DNA of 16,727 nt, from contig DCEE01000006.1 in assembly GCA_002316795.1 (NCBI GenBank), forward strand, positions 1 through 16,727. The letters are read 5' to 3'. This DNA is from Synergistaceae bacterium UBA1037 (GTDB lineage: Bacteria; Synergistota; Synergistia; Synergistales; Synergistaceae). Under the pieces are notes generated by a model. It ran no database searches, was not told the DNA's origin, and saw only the letters and a program-made list of their open reading frames with translations. This document shows positions 7,710 to 14,862 of this stretch, piece by piece. A program made the position numbers and the translations under genes. Position 1 is the stretch's first letter, and every line of letters begins with the position of its first letter.

Positions 7710-7806
7710 ATATCCGTTCCGAACTCCTTATATGTTACTACATTGAGGCGGTTCAGACCAGTTGACCTTTTATCAGGTTTTATAAATAGGTTTGGGAGAG
7801 GATGCT

Positions 7807-7908
7807 ATGAGTCTCATTTTTTTTAGTTGGCTAACCTTTGTAGTGCTTGTAATTTCTCCCGGTATTATAGCGTTCCTTATTTCCGGGCGAAAGAAAAGCA
7901 GATCCTGA
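7807..7908 (+). CDS. 33-residue single-pass membrane protein, likely symporter accessory subunit
   Basis: The ATG at 7807 is preceded by a strong GGGAGAGG site (7794-7801, spacing 5), and the frame closes at TGA 7906-7908, only 10 bases before the symporter start. The product begins MSLIFFSWLTF, continues as one hydrophobic helix (about residues 3-26) and ends with a basic tail, GRKKSRS, which predicts a cytoplasmic C-terminus. Tiny one-helix subunits encoded immediately upstream of sodium-coupled transporters are known (MetS small subunits of NSS transporters and the 'symporter small accessory proteins' of SSS transporters). This protein has that size, topology and position, but I see no clear sequence identity with either family. 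Function as a symporter partner is inferred from context. Confidence 0.7.
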   Translation: MSLIFFSWLTFVVLVISPGIIAFLISGRKKSRS

Positions 7909-7918
7909 CAGGAGCATT

Positions 7919-9391
7919 TTGCTGCTGATGTCGCCGCTGATATACTACCTGCTTGCTTTCGGAGCATATACGATCTCAATAATTCTGATCACGGGACAGT
8001 CTTTTGCCTGGAAAGAAACACGGCTTTCTTTTTATCTGGGGGGTCGCAGATTCTCCTCTTTCCCTACCACAGCGACCTTCTGTGCCACGTGGATGAGTCC
8101 GCTCTCTTTGGTAGGATACAGCATGTGGCTCTACAGCGATGGTTATGTTGCGTTTCTTGCCTCCGTCAACGGATGGATACTTGGGCTGCTGTTTTTCCCG
8201 TTCATAGTCAAAAGGCTCAGGCTCAAGCGTGTCCTCTCTCTTCCCGAATGGCTTGAAAAAACATACGGAGACATAAGGGTCCGGAAACTCGTTGCGCTTA
8301 CGATGATATTTTTGTACACCTTATATCTGGTGATCCAGTTCAGGGCATTCGGTATAATAGTCTCATACATGCTCGATATACCTTCAGGCTTCACTTCTAC
8401 TTCCCTCATATACCTCTTCGTGCTTTACACGACTTTCGGGGGATATATCTCTGTTGTTAGGAGCGATATTCTCAACCTTTTCCTAATAATCCTGGGAGTG
8501 ACGGCGGCGGCGGCATTTTCCATGCCTTCGGGTTTTTCTCTGAACGCAGCGGCAGACGTTTTGTTGATGAAAGACCATCTGGATACGGTGAAATCATTGA
8601 GTTATTCTGAGATTTTTTCTGTTTTTGCCATAATGCTCTCATGGGGACTCGGAGTAGCAGGAAACCCCCAGTACGCAGTCAGAATACTGGCATGCCGCAC
8701 TGAAAAGGATGCATATAAGACCATAGCTGCGTCTCCGTTCATAGTGGGATGGATATATATATGCGTGACTTTTTTCATTTTGGTTTGCAGGTCTTATTAT
8801 CCCGTCATCACAAACCTTGAGGAAACCCTTTCATTCGCGAAACTGGGGCAGTTTCTGCCGCCATTTGCCAGTGCAGCCCTTCTTGTCGGGGTAATTGCCG
8901 CGGCAGTCAGTACTGCAAATTCGCAGCTTTTGCTGGCAGCCTGCTCCTTATGCTATGATCTTTTCCCGATCAAAATGGAAGAAGGCAGCACAGACAGTCT
9001 CGAATATTATGAAGACAGGTTTCTTGTGATAAACAGAATAGCCATAACAGTCATCGCTTCGGCTGCGCTGTTTCTTTCCCATGCCGGACTGCCCGGTTAT
9101 CTGATGCTCGGACGTATAAGTTGGACACTTGTGGCTATCTGTTTTTTCTTTCCGCTTTTTTTACCCTCCTGGATAATAAAGGAAAAACTGTTCTTTGTTT
9201 TGAGTACAGCACTTTCGGTCCAGTGTTTTTTTGTCTTTGCCGCTGAGATCAGCCCCGAGAATGCCATGCTTGCTGTTTTGATGCTGGAGGCACTTCTCTT
9301 TAAAATGTTCAAATGCTCCTCGCTGGAAATGGACAGCGAAATTACTTATCAGGAAAGACAGGGAAGCCATGCTGAACAAATACAGCCTTGA
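7919..9391 (+). CDS. Sodium:solute symporter (SSS/PutP family)
   Basis: Inner-membrane sodium-coupled symporter of 490 residues with about 13 hydrophobic helices. The early part shows the SSS pattern YLGGRRFSSFPTTATFCATW followed by SLPEWLEKTYG. The mid-region has the family's FVLYTTFGGYISVVRSD segment. The later AAVSTANSQLLLAACSLCYD corresponds to the helix carrying Ser/Thr ligands of the sodium site. The start is TTG at 7919, four bases after AGGAG (7910-7914); an ATG at 7928 is the alternative but is 13 bases away. It overlaps the kinase gene by 23 bases, so the two are translationally coupled. The substrate is not readable; amino acids, organic acids and 5-oxoproline are options. The fused SSS-kinase CbrA is a relevant precedent: this symporter may also serve as the sensor for the following kinase. 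Confidence 0.88.
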   Translation: MLLMSPLIYYLLAFGAYTISIILITGQSFAWKETRLSFYLGGRRFSSFPTTATFCATWMSPLSLVGYSMWLYSDGYVAFLASVNGWILGLLFFPFIVKRLRLKRVLSLPEWLEKTYGDIRVRKLVALTMIFLYTLYLVIQFRAFGIIVSYMLDIPSGFTSTSLIYLFVLYTTFGGYISVVRSDILNLFLIILGVTAAAAFSMPSGFSLNAAADVLLMKDHLDTVKSLSYSEIFSVFAIMLSWGLGVAGNPQYAVRILACRTEKDAYKTIAASPFIVGWIYICVTFFILVCRSYYPVITNLEETLSFAKLGQFLPPFASAALLVGVIAAAVSTANSQLLLAACSLCYDLFPIKMEEGSTDSLEYYEDRFLVINRIAITVIASAALFLSHAGLPGYLMLGRISWTLVAICFFFPLFLPSWIIKEKLFFVLSTALSVQCFFVFAAEISPENAMLAVLMLEALLFKMFKCSSLEMDSEITYQERQGSHAEQIQP

Positions 9392-10739
9392 GACCCTGAT
9401 GAAATGGATCTTCATGTCACTGGCTATCTCAATGGTAGCGCTTACGCTGGGTGCCAGGCTTCACCAGAGTTATGCCGAGAAAAAAAAGACTGCCGGTGAA
9501 TTCGGCAGAGAGTTATCTGTAATATACGATGAAAGGAAATATTCTCTTCCAAAAGAGATCGTGATGGGACAGCTGGGACCTTTCTGGAGGGAATCCCTGC
9601 CGGATGAAAAACCTGAGCTGGTGATCAATAACGGAGGCGAGATGCTCGGATTCAATCTCGACCCCAAAAGCATAATCATTGCTCTTGTTGAAGAGGAAAG
9701 ATATCTTATGCTTGTAGGCCTGCTCGGCCTTATTGCAGCTGTGGAACTGGCAGTGCTCTTATCTTATATGCTGACCCGCCCTCTAAGGCGCCTCGCCTGG
9801 GGATGCAGGCAGATCGCACAGGGAAGCCGTGTGAAAATAAGGCACAACGCGCTGAGTCCCTACGAATTCCATGAGCTTACAGACAGCTTTAATGAGATGG
9901 CAAGTGAACTGGAAAGATGGAAAGAGGTCCAAAGGCAGGTAAGCAGGATGGACAGGCTGGCGGCGCTTGGTGAGATGATCTCGGGCCTGTCGCATGAAAT
10001 AAGAAATCCTCTTGCAAGCATAAGGATACAGCTGGATCTTTTGCGCATGGAGCTGGATGTTGTTTCAGACAGCCGGGGATCGGACGCGGAAAATGATATT
10101 TCCGATGCAAAGGAATATATTTCCATACTTGACCATGAGATAGACAGGCTGAACAGGACAGTGACCCAACTCCTCTCGTTCGTAAGGCCAAGGCAGCCAA
10201 TGATGGCAAAGGTCCTGCTGGACGACGTTCTCCCATGGTGCATTTCGATGCTGAAGCCTCAGGCGGAAAAAGAGGGAATAGAACTTATTACCCGTAAGTT
10301 AGACAGCGGTGTTACGGTGCAGGCTGACAACGAAATGCTGCAGCATGTGATAATGAATCTTTCCCTCAATGCTATCCAGTCCATGTCATCGCAGGAGTCC
10401 GGAGGGAAGAAGGTCCTTTCAATAGCCACCGGCTCTTCGGCAACAGGCCGAGGGACAAATAAATTTGGAATGGTAAGGGTCAGCGACACAGGCCCGGGAA
10501 TACCCGCTGAAATACAGCACAGGATATTCGACCCTTTCTTTACGACCCGTCAGGATGGGACCGGATTGGGACTCAGTATCGTACAAAGGATCGTTGATGG
10601 TATTGGGGGGACACTTTCACTGGATACTTCTTCAGAGGGAACGATTTTCAATATCTTCATTCCCCTTGCAGAAGATGTGCCATGCGGTGCCGACCTTCAG
10701 CCTATGGAGGTGAGAACAGATGAACATATGGATAGTTGA
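9369..10739 (+). CDS. Membrane sensor histidine kinase (NtrB/HAMP type)
   Basis: Transmembrane histidine kinase of 456 residues. There are two membrane helices (about 11-28 and 112-135) around a short extracytoplasmic region of about 80 residues with no recognisable ligand domain. A HAMP linker (about 136-188) leads to the dimerisation domain with phosphoacceptor His209 in GLSHEIRNPLASI. The catalytic domain shows the N box (VIMNLSLNAIQS), G1 (SDTGPGIP), F box (IFDPFFTT) and G2 (GTGLGLSIV), so it should be active. It overlaps the symporter gene by 23 bases and the activator gene by 20 bases. The partner is therefore almost certainly the following NtrC-type protein. With so small a sensing domain, the signal may come through the membrane from the symporter (inference). 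Confidence 0.93.
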   Translation: MLNKYSLETLMKWIFMSLAISMVALTLGARLHQSYAEKKKTAGEFGRELSVIYDERKYSLPKEIVMGQLGPFWRESLPDEKPELVINNGGEMLGFNLDPKSIIIALVEEERYLMLVGLLGLIAAVELAVLLSYMLTRPLRRLAWGCRQIAQGSRVKIRHNALSPYEFHELTDSFNEMASELERWKEVQRQVSRMDRLAALGEMISGLSHEIRNPLASIRIQLDLLRMELDVVSDSRGSDAENDISDAKEYISILDHEIDRLNRTVTQLLSFVRPRQPMMAKVLLDDVLPWCISMLKPQAEKEGIELITRKLDSGVTVQADNEMLQHVIMNLSLNAIQSMSSQESGGKKVLSIATGSSATGRGTNKFGMVRVSDTGPGIPAEIQHRIFDPFFTTRQDGTGLGLSIVQRIVDGIGGTLSLDTSSEGTIFNIFIPLAEDVPCGADLQPMEVRTDEHMDS

Positions 10740-12075
10740 TGACGAGGTCAATCTTGCGAACGGGCTCAAAAAGGCTTTTGAAAAGAGCGGTTTCAGCGCG
10801 AAGGCCGTCAAATCGATAAATGAGCTCCACCATCTTCTCGCAGCCGAGATACCGGCGGTCATATTCCTGGATCAGCGCCTTCCTGACGGAAACGGGATAG
10901 AGGTTCTGCCTGCGATACTTCAGCAGTATCCGAGATGCAAGGTCATCCTGATGACGGCCTTCGGTGATTCAAGACTGGTAGTGAAAGCTATACAGGAGGG
11001 GGCATACAACTATCTGGATAAGCCTTTCCCGTTTGATGCGGCAAAAAACATGCTGGAAAGGGCAATTGAGTCGATAAGGTTCAGGAATCAGGCAGAATTT
11101 CTCCTTTCTGAAGGCCCTAACCGGCTGCTCGGCTCCTCAAACGAAATGCACAGGATCAGGGATACCATTTTGAAGATAGCCCGGCATCAGGATATTTCAG
11201 TGTTGCTGCAGGGTGAAAGCGGAACTGGCAAAGAGGTGGCTGCCAGAATGATCCATCACGCATCAAACTGCAAGGGTGATTTTGTTGCGCTCAACTGTTC
11301 TGCGATACCGGAGTCACTTCTTGAATCAGAGCTCTTCGGCTATCGGAAGGGAGCCTATACCGGAGCTGATACCGACAAGCAGGGACTTATTGAGATAGCG
11401 GACAAGGGTACACTTTTTCTGGATGAGATAGGAGACATGCCCCTCAGCCTTCAGAGCAAGCTCTTCAGGTTCCTTGACCAGAGGTCCTTCAGACCCCTTG
11501 GAAGCACAAAGGAAAAGAACGTGAGCCTCAATCTCATCTGTGCCACATGCATAGATCTCGAGAAATATGTAAGGGAAGAGAAGTTCAGGAAAGACCTTTA
11601 CTTCAGGATCTCAGTCATACCCATAACGATACCTCCTCTGAGGGAGAGGGACAAAGACGTGCTTGAACTTGCCTCCTTTTATCTCGCAGAATTCTCCAAA
11701 AGGCTTGGCAAGAGCGCAGCCGCCTTTACAGATGATGTAAAAGACGTCTTTCTGAATTATTTTTGGCCGGGCAACGTAAGGGAACTCAGGAACCTTATCG
11801 AGAGGATACTCATCCTTAAGGAAAATTCAGACAGCACGGTGCGCCTTGCGGATCTTCCGGCGGAAATGCTTGAGATGCAGCAGCAAGGCACAGCAGGCAT
11901 TCCTGCGGCCCATCTCTGCTGCGGATCTCTTCCCGAAACGATGGACAAGATAGAACGTGAAATGATAGAGTCCGCCCTGGCAAGGTGTATGGGAAGCCGG
12001 ACCCAGACCGCAGCTGAACTGGGTATTTCAAGGTTCTCACTCCTAAGAAGGATGCAAAGGCACGGACTTGACTGA
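10720..12075 (+). CDS. NtrC-family sigma-54-dependent response regulator
   Basis: Cytosolic enhancer-binding protein of 451 residues in the standard receiver, AAA+ and Fis-type HTH order. The receiver has acidic residues Asp7-Asp8, phosphoacceptor Asp51, Thr79 and Lys101. The AAA+ ATPase shows Walker A GESGTGKE (165-172), the sigma-54 contact loop GAYTGA (211-216) and Walker B GTLFLDEI (230-237); the arginine-finger region includes FRKDLYFRI. The C-terminal helix-turn-helix reads TQTAAELGISRFSLLRRM. The loop has Tyr in place of the usual Phe of GAFTGA, a conservative change known in some functional activators. The start ATG lies inside the kinase gene behind GGAGGTGA. It should bind dyads and activate sigma-54 polymerase; the best target is the promoter at 13528-13543. 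Confidence 0.95.
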   Translation: MNIWIVDDEVNLANGLKKAFEKSGFSAKAVKSINELHHLLAAEIPAVIFLDQRLPDGNGIEVLPAILQQYPRCKVILMTAFGDSRLVVKAIQEGAYNYLDKPFPFDAAKNMLERAIESIRFRNQAEFLLSEGPNRLLGSSNEMHRIRDTILKIARHQDISVLLQGESGTGKEVAARMIHHASNCKGDFVALNCSAIPESLLESELFGYRKGAYTGADTDKQGLIEIADKGTLFLDEIGDMPLSLQSKLFRFLDQRSFRPLGSTKEKNVSLNLICATCIDLEKYVREEKFRKDLYFRISVIPITIPPLRERDKDVLELASFYLAEFSKRLGKSAAAFTDDVKDVFLNYFWPGNVRELRNLIERILILKENSDSTVRLADLPAEMLEMQQQGTAGIPAAHLCCGSLPETMDKIEREMIESALARCMGSRTQTAAELGISRFSLLRRMQRHGLD

Positions 12076-13309
12076 CAACAGGCTTGTACAGAAGCCGAAG
12101 TTAAGTGTAAAAGGCAGGCTTGATCCAAAAGTAATGCTTGGGGCAAACCTGCTTTTTGTGCCCTTGGAAGACCTGACCGAAAAGTGCCGGAACATCCTTG
12201 GGGAAAACCCATTCTTTAGTTTTGTCCCCCCGGGATGGCAGAGCAGCGCGGTGGATATAGACGAACTGGATGAAAACGCTCTCCCTGCTCGGCAGAGCCT
12301 TGAAGAACACCTCTCCATTCAGACGGCTACATGTCCCAAAGTCGGCACCCTTCCCCATCCATTTTCGTCGGCAGGATTCTGGTCTTCGTTCCTTGACGGA
12401 AAAGGTTATTTGAACACTTCAGCGGATGAGATAGCGGTAATGATGGGTGTAAGCAGGAATCAGGCTATCGATTACATCACGTCACTTCAGGGCTATGTCG
12501 ATCCGCCTGGACTCTTTGCATCGGATCTGAGGGAATGTCTGCTGATACAGCTGGAAAGGGCAGGTCTTAAGGGAAGCCTTCAGTGGTCGATACTGAAGGA
12601 TGGTCATGAGCTGCTTGCAGAAGGCCGTATCTCGGAGCTTTCAAAGAAAATGGGGTGTGCCAGGGAAGAGACAGAAGAGGCGCTGGAAAGGATCAGAAAA
12701 CTGGACCCATCGCCGGGATCTGGATTTTTGACCACATCTCCTGTATATCCCGAAATAGAATTTGTAATAAATAAGGGAGCCCCTCTCCCGAAACTTCTGC
12801 TGCAGAACTTGCCATCTATAAAGAACAACTTAGACGAAATGCCTATGACCATCAACAACATTCTTGAAGAAAAATGGATCTCCCCGCTCTGGTCCAGAGC
12901 AAAATACGCACTGATAAGGCTGGGGATGAGATACAGGACTCTGATCAGGATTTCCCTTCTGATCTCGGATATCCAGTCGGAGTATCTCAGAGGCGAGAAA
13001 GAGACGCCTTCCCCGCTGACTTATGAATATGCCGCGCGAAAGCTTGGACTCAATACTTCGACAGTCTTCCGTTCGATAAACAATACCAGGTGCCGTGCTT
13101 TTGGAAGGACTATAAGAATGGAGGCTTTTTTTTCCAGGGGACTCTCTTCAAGACCTGACATCAGCGTGGAGGACCTCAGGTCAATGATCAGGGACCTCAA
13201 TCAAAATGGGAAAAATGACCGTATGATAGGTGAGATCCTTTCCCTGCCTACCAGGACCGTTGCATACCACAGAAAAAGAATGGGTTTGCGGAAGGCAGAG
13301 GTCAAATAG
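12068..13309 (+). CDS. rpoN: RNA polymerase sigma-54 factor (RpoN), divergent
   Basis: Sigma-54 homologue of 413 residues, somewhat short for the family. Region I is recognisable but reduced (about residues 18-52, DPKVMLGANLLF to ILGENPFFSF), without the usual glutamine-rich first helix. The core-binding region includes GYVDPPGLFASDLRECLLIQLERAG. The promoter-recognition HTH reads YAARKLGLNTSTVFRSINN (about 319-337), where the family has HESTVSR, and is followed by MEAFFS. The C-terminal RpoN box is PTRTVAYHRK (394-403), matching about five of ten positions of the canonical ARRTVAKYRE. TTG at 12068 is the only start available, because an in-frame stop lies at 12044, and AAAGG is seven bases upstream. 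It overlaps the activator gene by 8 bases. The frame is intact, so it is not a pseudogene. It may be a dedicated second sigma-54; a genome search would tell. Confidence 0.9.
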   Translation: MTDNRLVQKPKLSVKGRLDPKVMLGANLLFVPLEDLTEKCRNILGENPFFSFVPPGWQSSAVDIDELDENALPARQSLEEHLSIQTATCPKVGTLPHPFSSAGFWSSFLDGKGYLNTSADEIAVMMGVSRNQAIDYITSLQGYVDPPGLFASDLRECLLIQLERAGLKGSLQWSILKDGHELLAEGRISELSKKMGCAREETEEALERIRKLDPSPGSGFLTTSPVYPEIEFVINKGAPLPKLLLQNLPSIKNNLDEMPMTINNILEEKWISPLWSRAKYALIRLGMRYRTLIRISLLISDIQSEYLRGEKETPSPLTYEYAARKLGLNTSTVFRSINNTRCRAFGRTIRMEAFFSRGLSSRPDISVEDLRSMIRDLNQNGKNDRMIGEILSLPTRTVAYHRKRMGLRKAEVK

Positions 13310-13315
13310 TTGAAT

Positions 13316-13369
13316 ATGCACAACAGTGAGAAATGTGTGCATTCTTTACAGATGTGCGAAAAACGCACA
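13316..13369 (+). promoter_or_regulatory. Candidate enhancer (upstream activator sites) for the NtrC-type regulator
   Basis: Two dyads lie side by side: ATGCACA (13316-13322) with TGTGCAT (13336-13342), and TGTGCG (13353-13358) with CGCACA (13364-13369). Both share the TGTGC half-site, and the half-sites at 13336 and 13353 are direct repeats 17 bases apart. The block lies roughly 185-240 bases before the predicted start at about 13554, a normal enhancer distance for sigma-54 activators. Binding is inferred. Confidence 0.5.
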
Positions 13370-13460
13370 GAACATAGACGTTCTTCGAAACCCAGAGGAT
13401 ATCCACCTTCAGATATTGCTTTTCTTTCAGCGTCGAAATAAACTTTTTCCCTAATAAAAC

Positions 13461-13505
13461 TACCCAAAATTCATTACATTAGATTTTCTTTAACTTATTT
13501 GGGTA
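13461..13505 (+). promoter_or_regulatory. Long-spaced inverted repeat upstream of the -24/-12 promoter
   Basis: TACCCAAA (13461-13468) and TTTGGGTA (13498-13505) are perfect inverted copies separated by 29 very AT-rich bases. The block spans about -93 to -49 relative to the predicted start, between the enhancer block and the promoter. It could bind a second regulator or help bend DNA. I see no clear IHF site. Confidence 0.4.
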
Positions 13506-13527
13506 TATCCATATTTTCTGCCGGTTA

Positions 13528-13543
13528 TGGCAACTTTTTTGCA
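13528..13543 (+). promoter_or_regulatory. Sigma-54 (-24/-12) promoter of the NRAMP-pxp operon
   Basis: The sequence TGGCAACTTTTTTGCA fits the sigma-54 consensus TGGCAC-N5-TTGCA. The invariant GG (13529-13530) and GC (13541-13542) are separated by exactly 10 bases, and five of six bases of the -24 element and all of the -12 TTGCA match. Transcription should start near 13554, 39 bases before the NRAMP-like gene. It lies 219 bases after the rpoN stop codon. Confidence 0.85.
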
Positions 13544-13592
13544 TGTAATAGGTTAGGCGTTATAGCTTACTAATCTATGGAGGTGTTCAATT

Positions 13593-14798
13593 ATGGCAGA
13601 AAAGAAAAATGATCCGGGTTCAGCAGCAAGTGTTCTTATTGGTGCAGCATTTTTGATGGCGACTTCGGCGATAGGGCCGGGGTTCCTTACACAGACAGCT
13701 GTCTTTACGGACAAGCTTAAAGCGGCGTTTGCTTTCGCAATTTTGGTTTCGATCCTTATTGACATAATCGTGCAGATGAATATCTGGCGCATCCTTGGTG
13801 TTTCAGGCAAGCGCGCACAGGATGTAGCCAACGAAGTCCTTCCGGGACTGGGTTATTTCCTCGCCTTTCTTGTCGCGCTTGGCGGGCTTGTCTTTAACAT
13901 AGGCAACGTCGGCGGAGCGGCGATGGGACTCAACGTGATGATGGGGGTGCCTCTGGTGCCCGGCGCCATAGCGAGCGCGGTCATAGCCATAGCCCTTTTC
14001 CTCAACAAAGAAATGGGCAAGGCGATGGACAACTTTACAAAGGTGCTCGGAGTGATAATGATCGCAATGGTCCTTTTCATGGTCTTCAAAACCCAGCCGC
14101 CGGTGGCAATGGCCCTTAAGGAGACGGTCCTTCCGTCAAAGATAGACTGGATGACGATCCTTACGCTTGTTGGAGGAACAGTGGGCGGATATATAACCTT
14201 TGCTGGTGCCCACCGCATTATCGATGCCGGAATAACAGGTATGGAGAATCTACCGAAGATATCTTCAGGTTCGGTTAAGGCCATCTCGATCACAGGGATC
14301 ATGAGATACCTCCTCTTCCTCGCAATACTGGGTGTGGTTGCCACGGGAGCGGTACTTGACCCCAAAAACCCGCCGGCATCTGCCTTTCTCATCGGAGCCG
14401 GACAGATAGGCTACCGTATCTTTGGTCTGATCCTCTGGTGCGCGGCTATCACTTCCGTCGTTGGTGCGTCCTATACCTCAATATCATTCCTCAGGACGCT
14501 TTTTACAAAAGTAGAGCAGCATTCGCGCTACTGGATAATAGGATTCATCTGCGTTTCAACGGCTGTTTTCTCAACCATGGGAAATCCGGTAGCCCTTCTC
14601 ATAGTCGCTGGCTCACTGAACGGGCTGATTCTTCCTGTATCACTTGGAGTTACACTGCTTGCAGCTTTCAACAAGAAGATCGTAGGCGCAGATTATCATC
14701 ATCCGAAAGTTCTGGCAGCGCTGGGCTGGATAATGGTCGTATTCACTGCATGGATGGGCTTCAAGTCTTTGACCGGAATAGCAAAACTTTTTTCCTGA
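13593..14798 (+). CDS. NRAMP-fold transporter lacking canonical metal ligands (YcsG-like)
   Basis: Inner-membrane transporter of 401 residues with about 11 helices, related to the NRAMP/YcsG family. Helix 1 reads SAIGPGFLTQ (GPGF at 28-31), where metal-transporting NRAMPs have DPGN. Helix 6 reads GGYITFAGAHRI (about 198-209), where they have the MPH motif. Loss of the Asp, Asn and Met ligands argues against classical manganese or iron transport. In Bacillus subtilis the relative ycsG lies with ycsF, kipI and kipA (pxpABC), the same association as here. I infer uptake of 5-oxoproline or a related acid, though magnesium or another ion cannot be excluded. A strong GGAGGTG site is seven bases before the ATG. 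It is the first gene behind the sigma-54 promoter, and a terminator-like hairpin follows it. Confidence 0.85.
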   Translation: MAEKKNDPGSAASVLIGAAFLMATSAIGPGFLTQTAVFTDKLKAAFAFAILVSILIDIIVQMNIWRILGVSGKRAQDVANEVLPGLGYFLAFLVALGGLVFNIGNVGGAAMGLNVMMGVPLVPGAIASAVIAIALFLNKEMGKAMDNFTKVLGVIMIAMVLFMVFKTQPPVAMALKETVLPSKIDWMTILTLVGGTVGGYITFAGAHRIIDAGITGMENLPKISSGSVKAISITGIMRYLLFLAILGVVATGAVLDPKNPPASAFLIGAGQIGYRIFGLILWCAAITSVVGASYTSISFLRTLFTKVEQHSRYWIIGFICVSTAVFSTMGNPVALLIVAGSLNGLILPVSLGVTLLAAFNKKIVGADYHHPKVLAALGWIMVVFTAWMGFKSLTGIAKLFS

Positions 14799-14806
14799 AG
14801 ATGTAC

Positions 14807-14843
14807 AATCAGATGGGAGGGGGCCCTCTCCCATCTGATTTTG
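14807..14843 (+). terminator. Terminator or attenuator hairpin between the NRAMP-like gene and pxpB
   Basis: AATCAGATGGGAG (14807-14819) pairs perfectly with CTCCCATCTGATT (14828-14840), with further GC pairs near the loop and TTTTG after the stem. It lies inside what otherwise looks like a single operon, so it probably gives partial termination and lower pxp than transporter mRNA, or stabilises the upstream transcript. Confidence 0.75.
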
Positions 14844-14862
14844 AAAACAAGGGGTGGTTTAA

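Noticed and set aside
7762..7790. TTGACC followed by an AT-rich box as the symporter-operon promoter
   Set aside because: At acceptable spacing the -10 is poor, and transcription would start inside the ribosome site of the 33-codon gene.
12068..13309. rpoN as a decaying pseudogene because of its weak motifs
   Set aside because: The frame is uninterrupted, all regions are present in order, and it is translationally coupled to an intact activator gene.
13353..13369. TGTGCG/CGCACA hairpin as the terminator of the rpoN operon
   Set aside because: The stem is short and no T-run follows. A shared half-site with the neighbouring dyad fits a protein-binding site better. I see no clear terminator after rpoN.
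13316..13441. A 41-codon open frame from an ATG just after rpoN
   Set aside because: It has no convincing ribosome site, a polar unstructured product, and lies across the dyads of the regulatory region.
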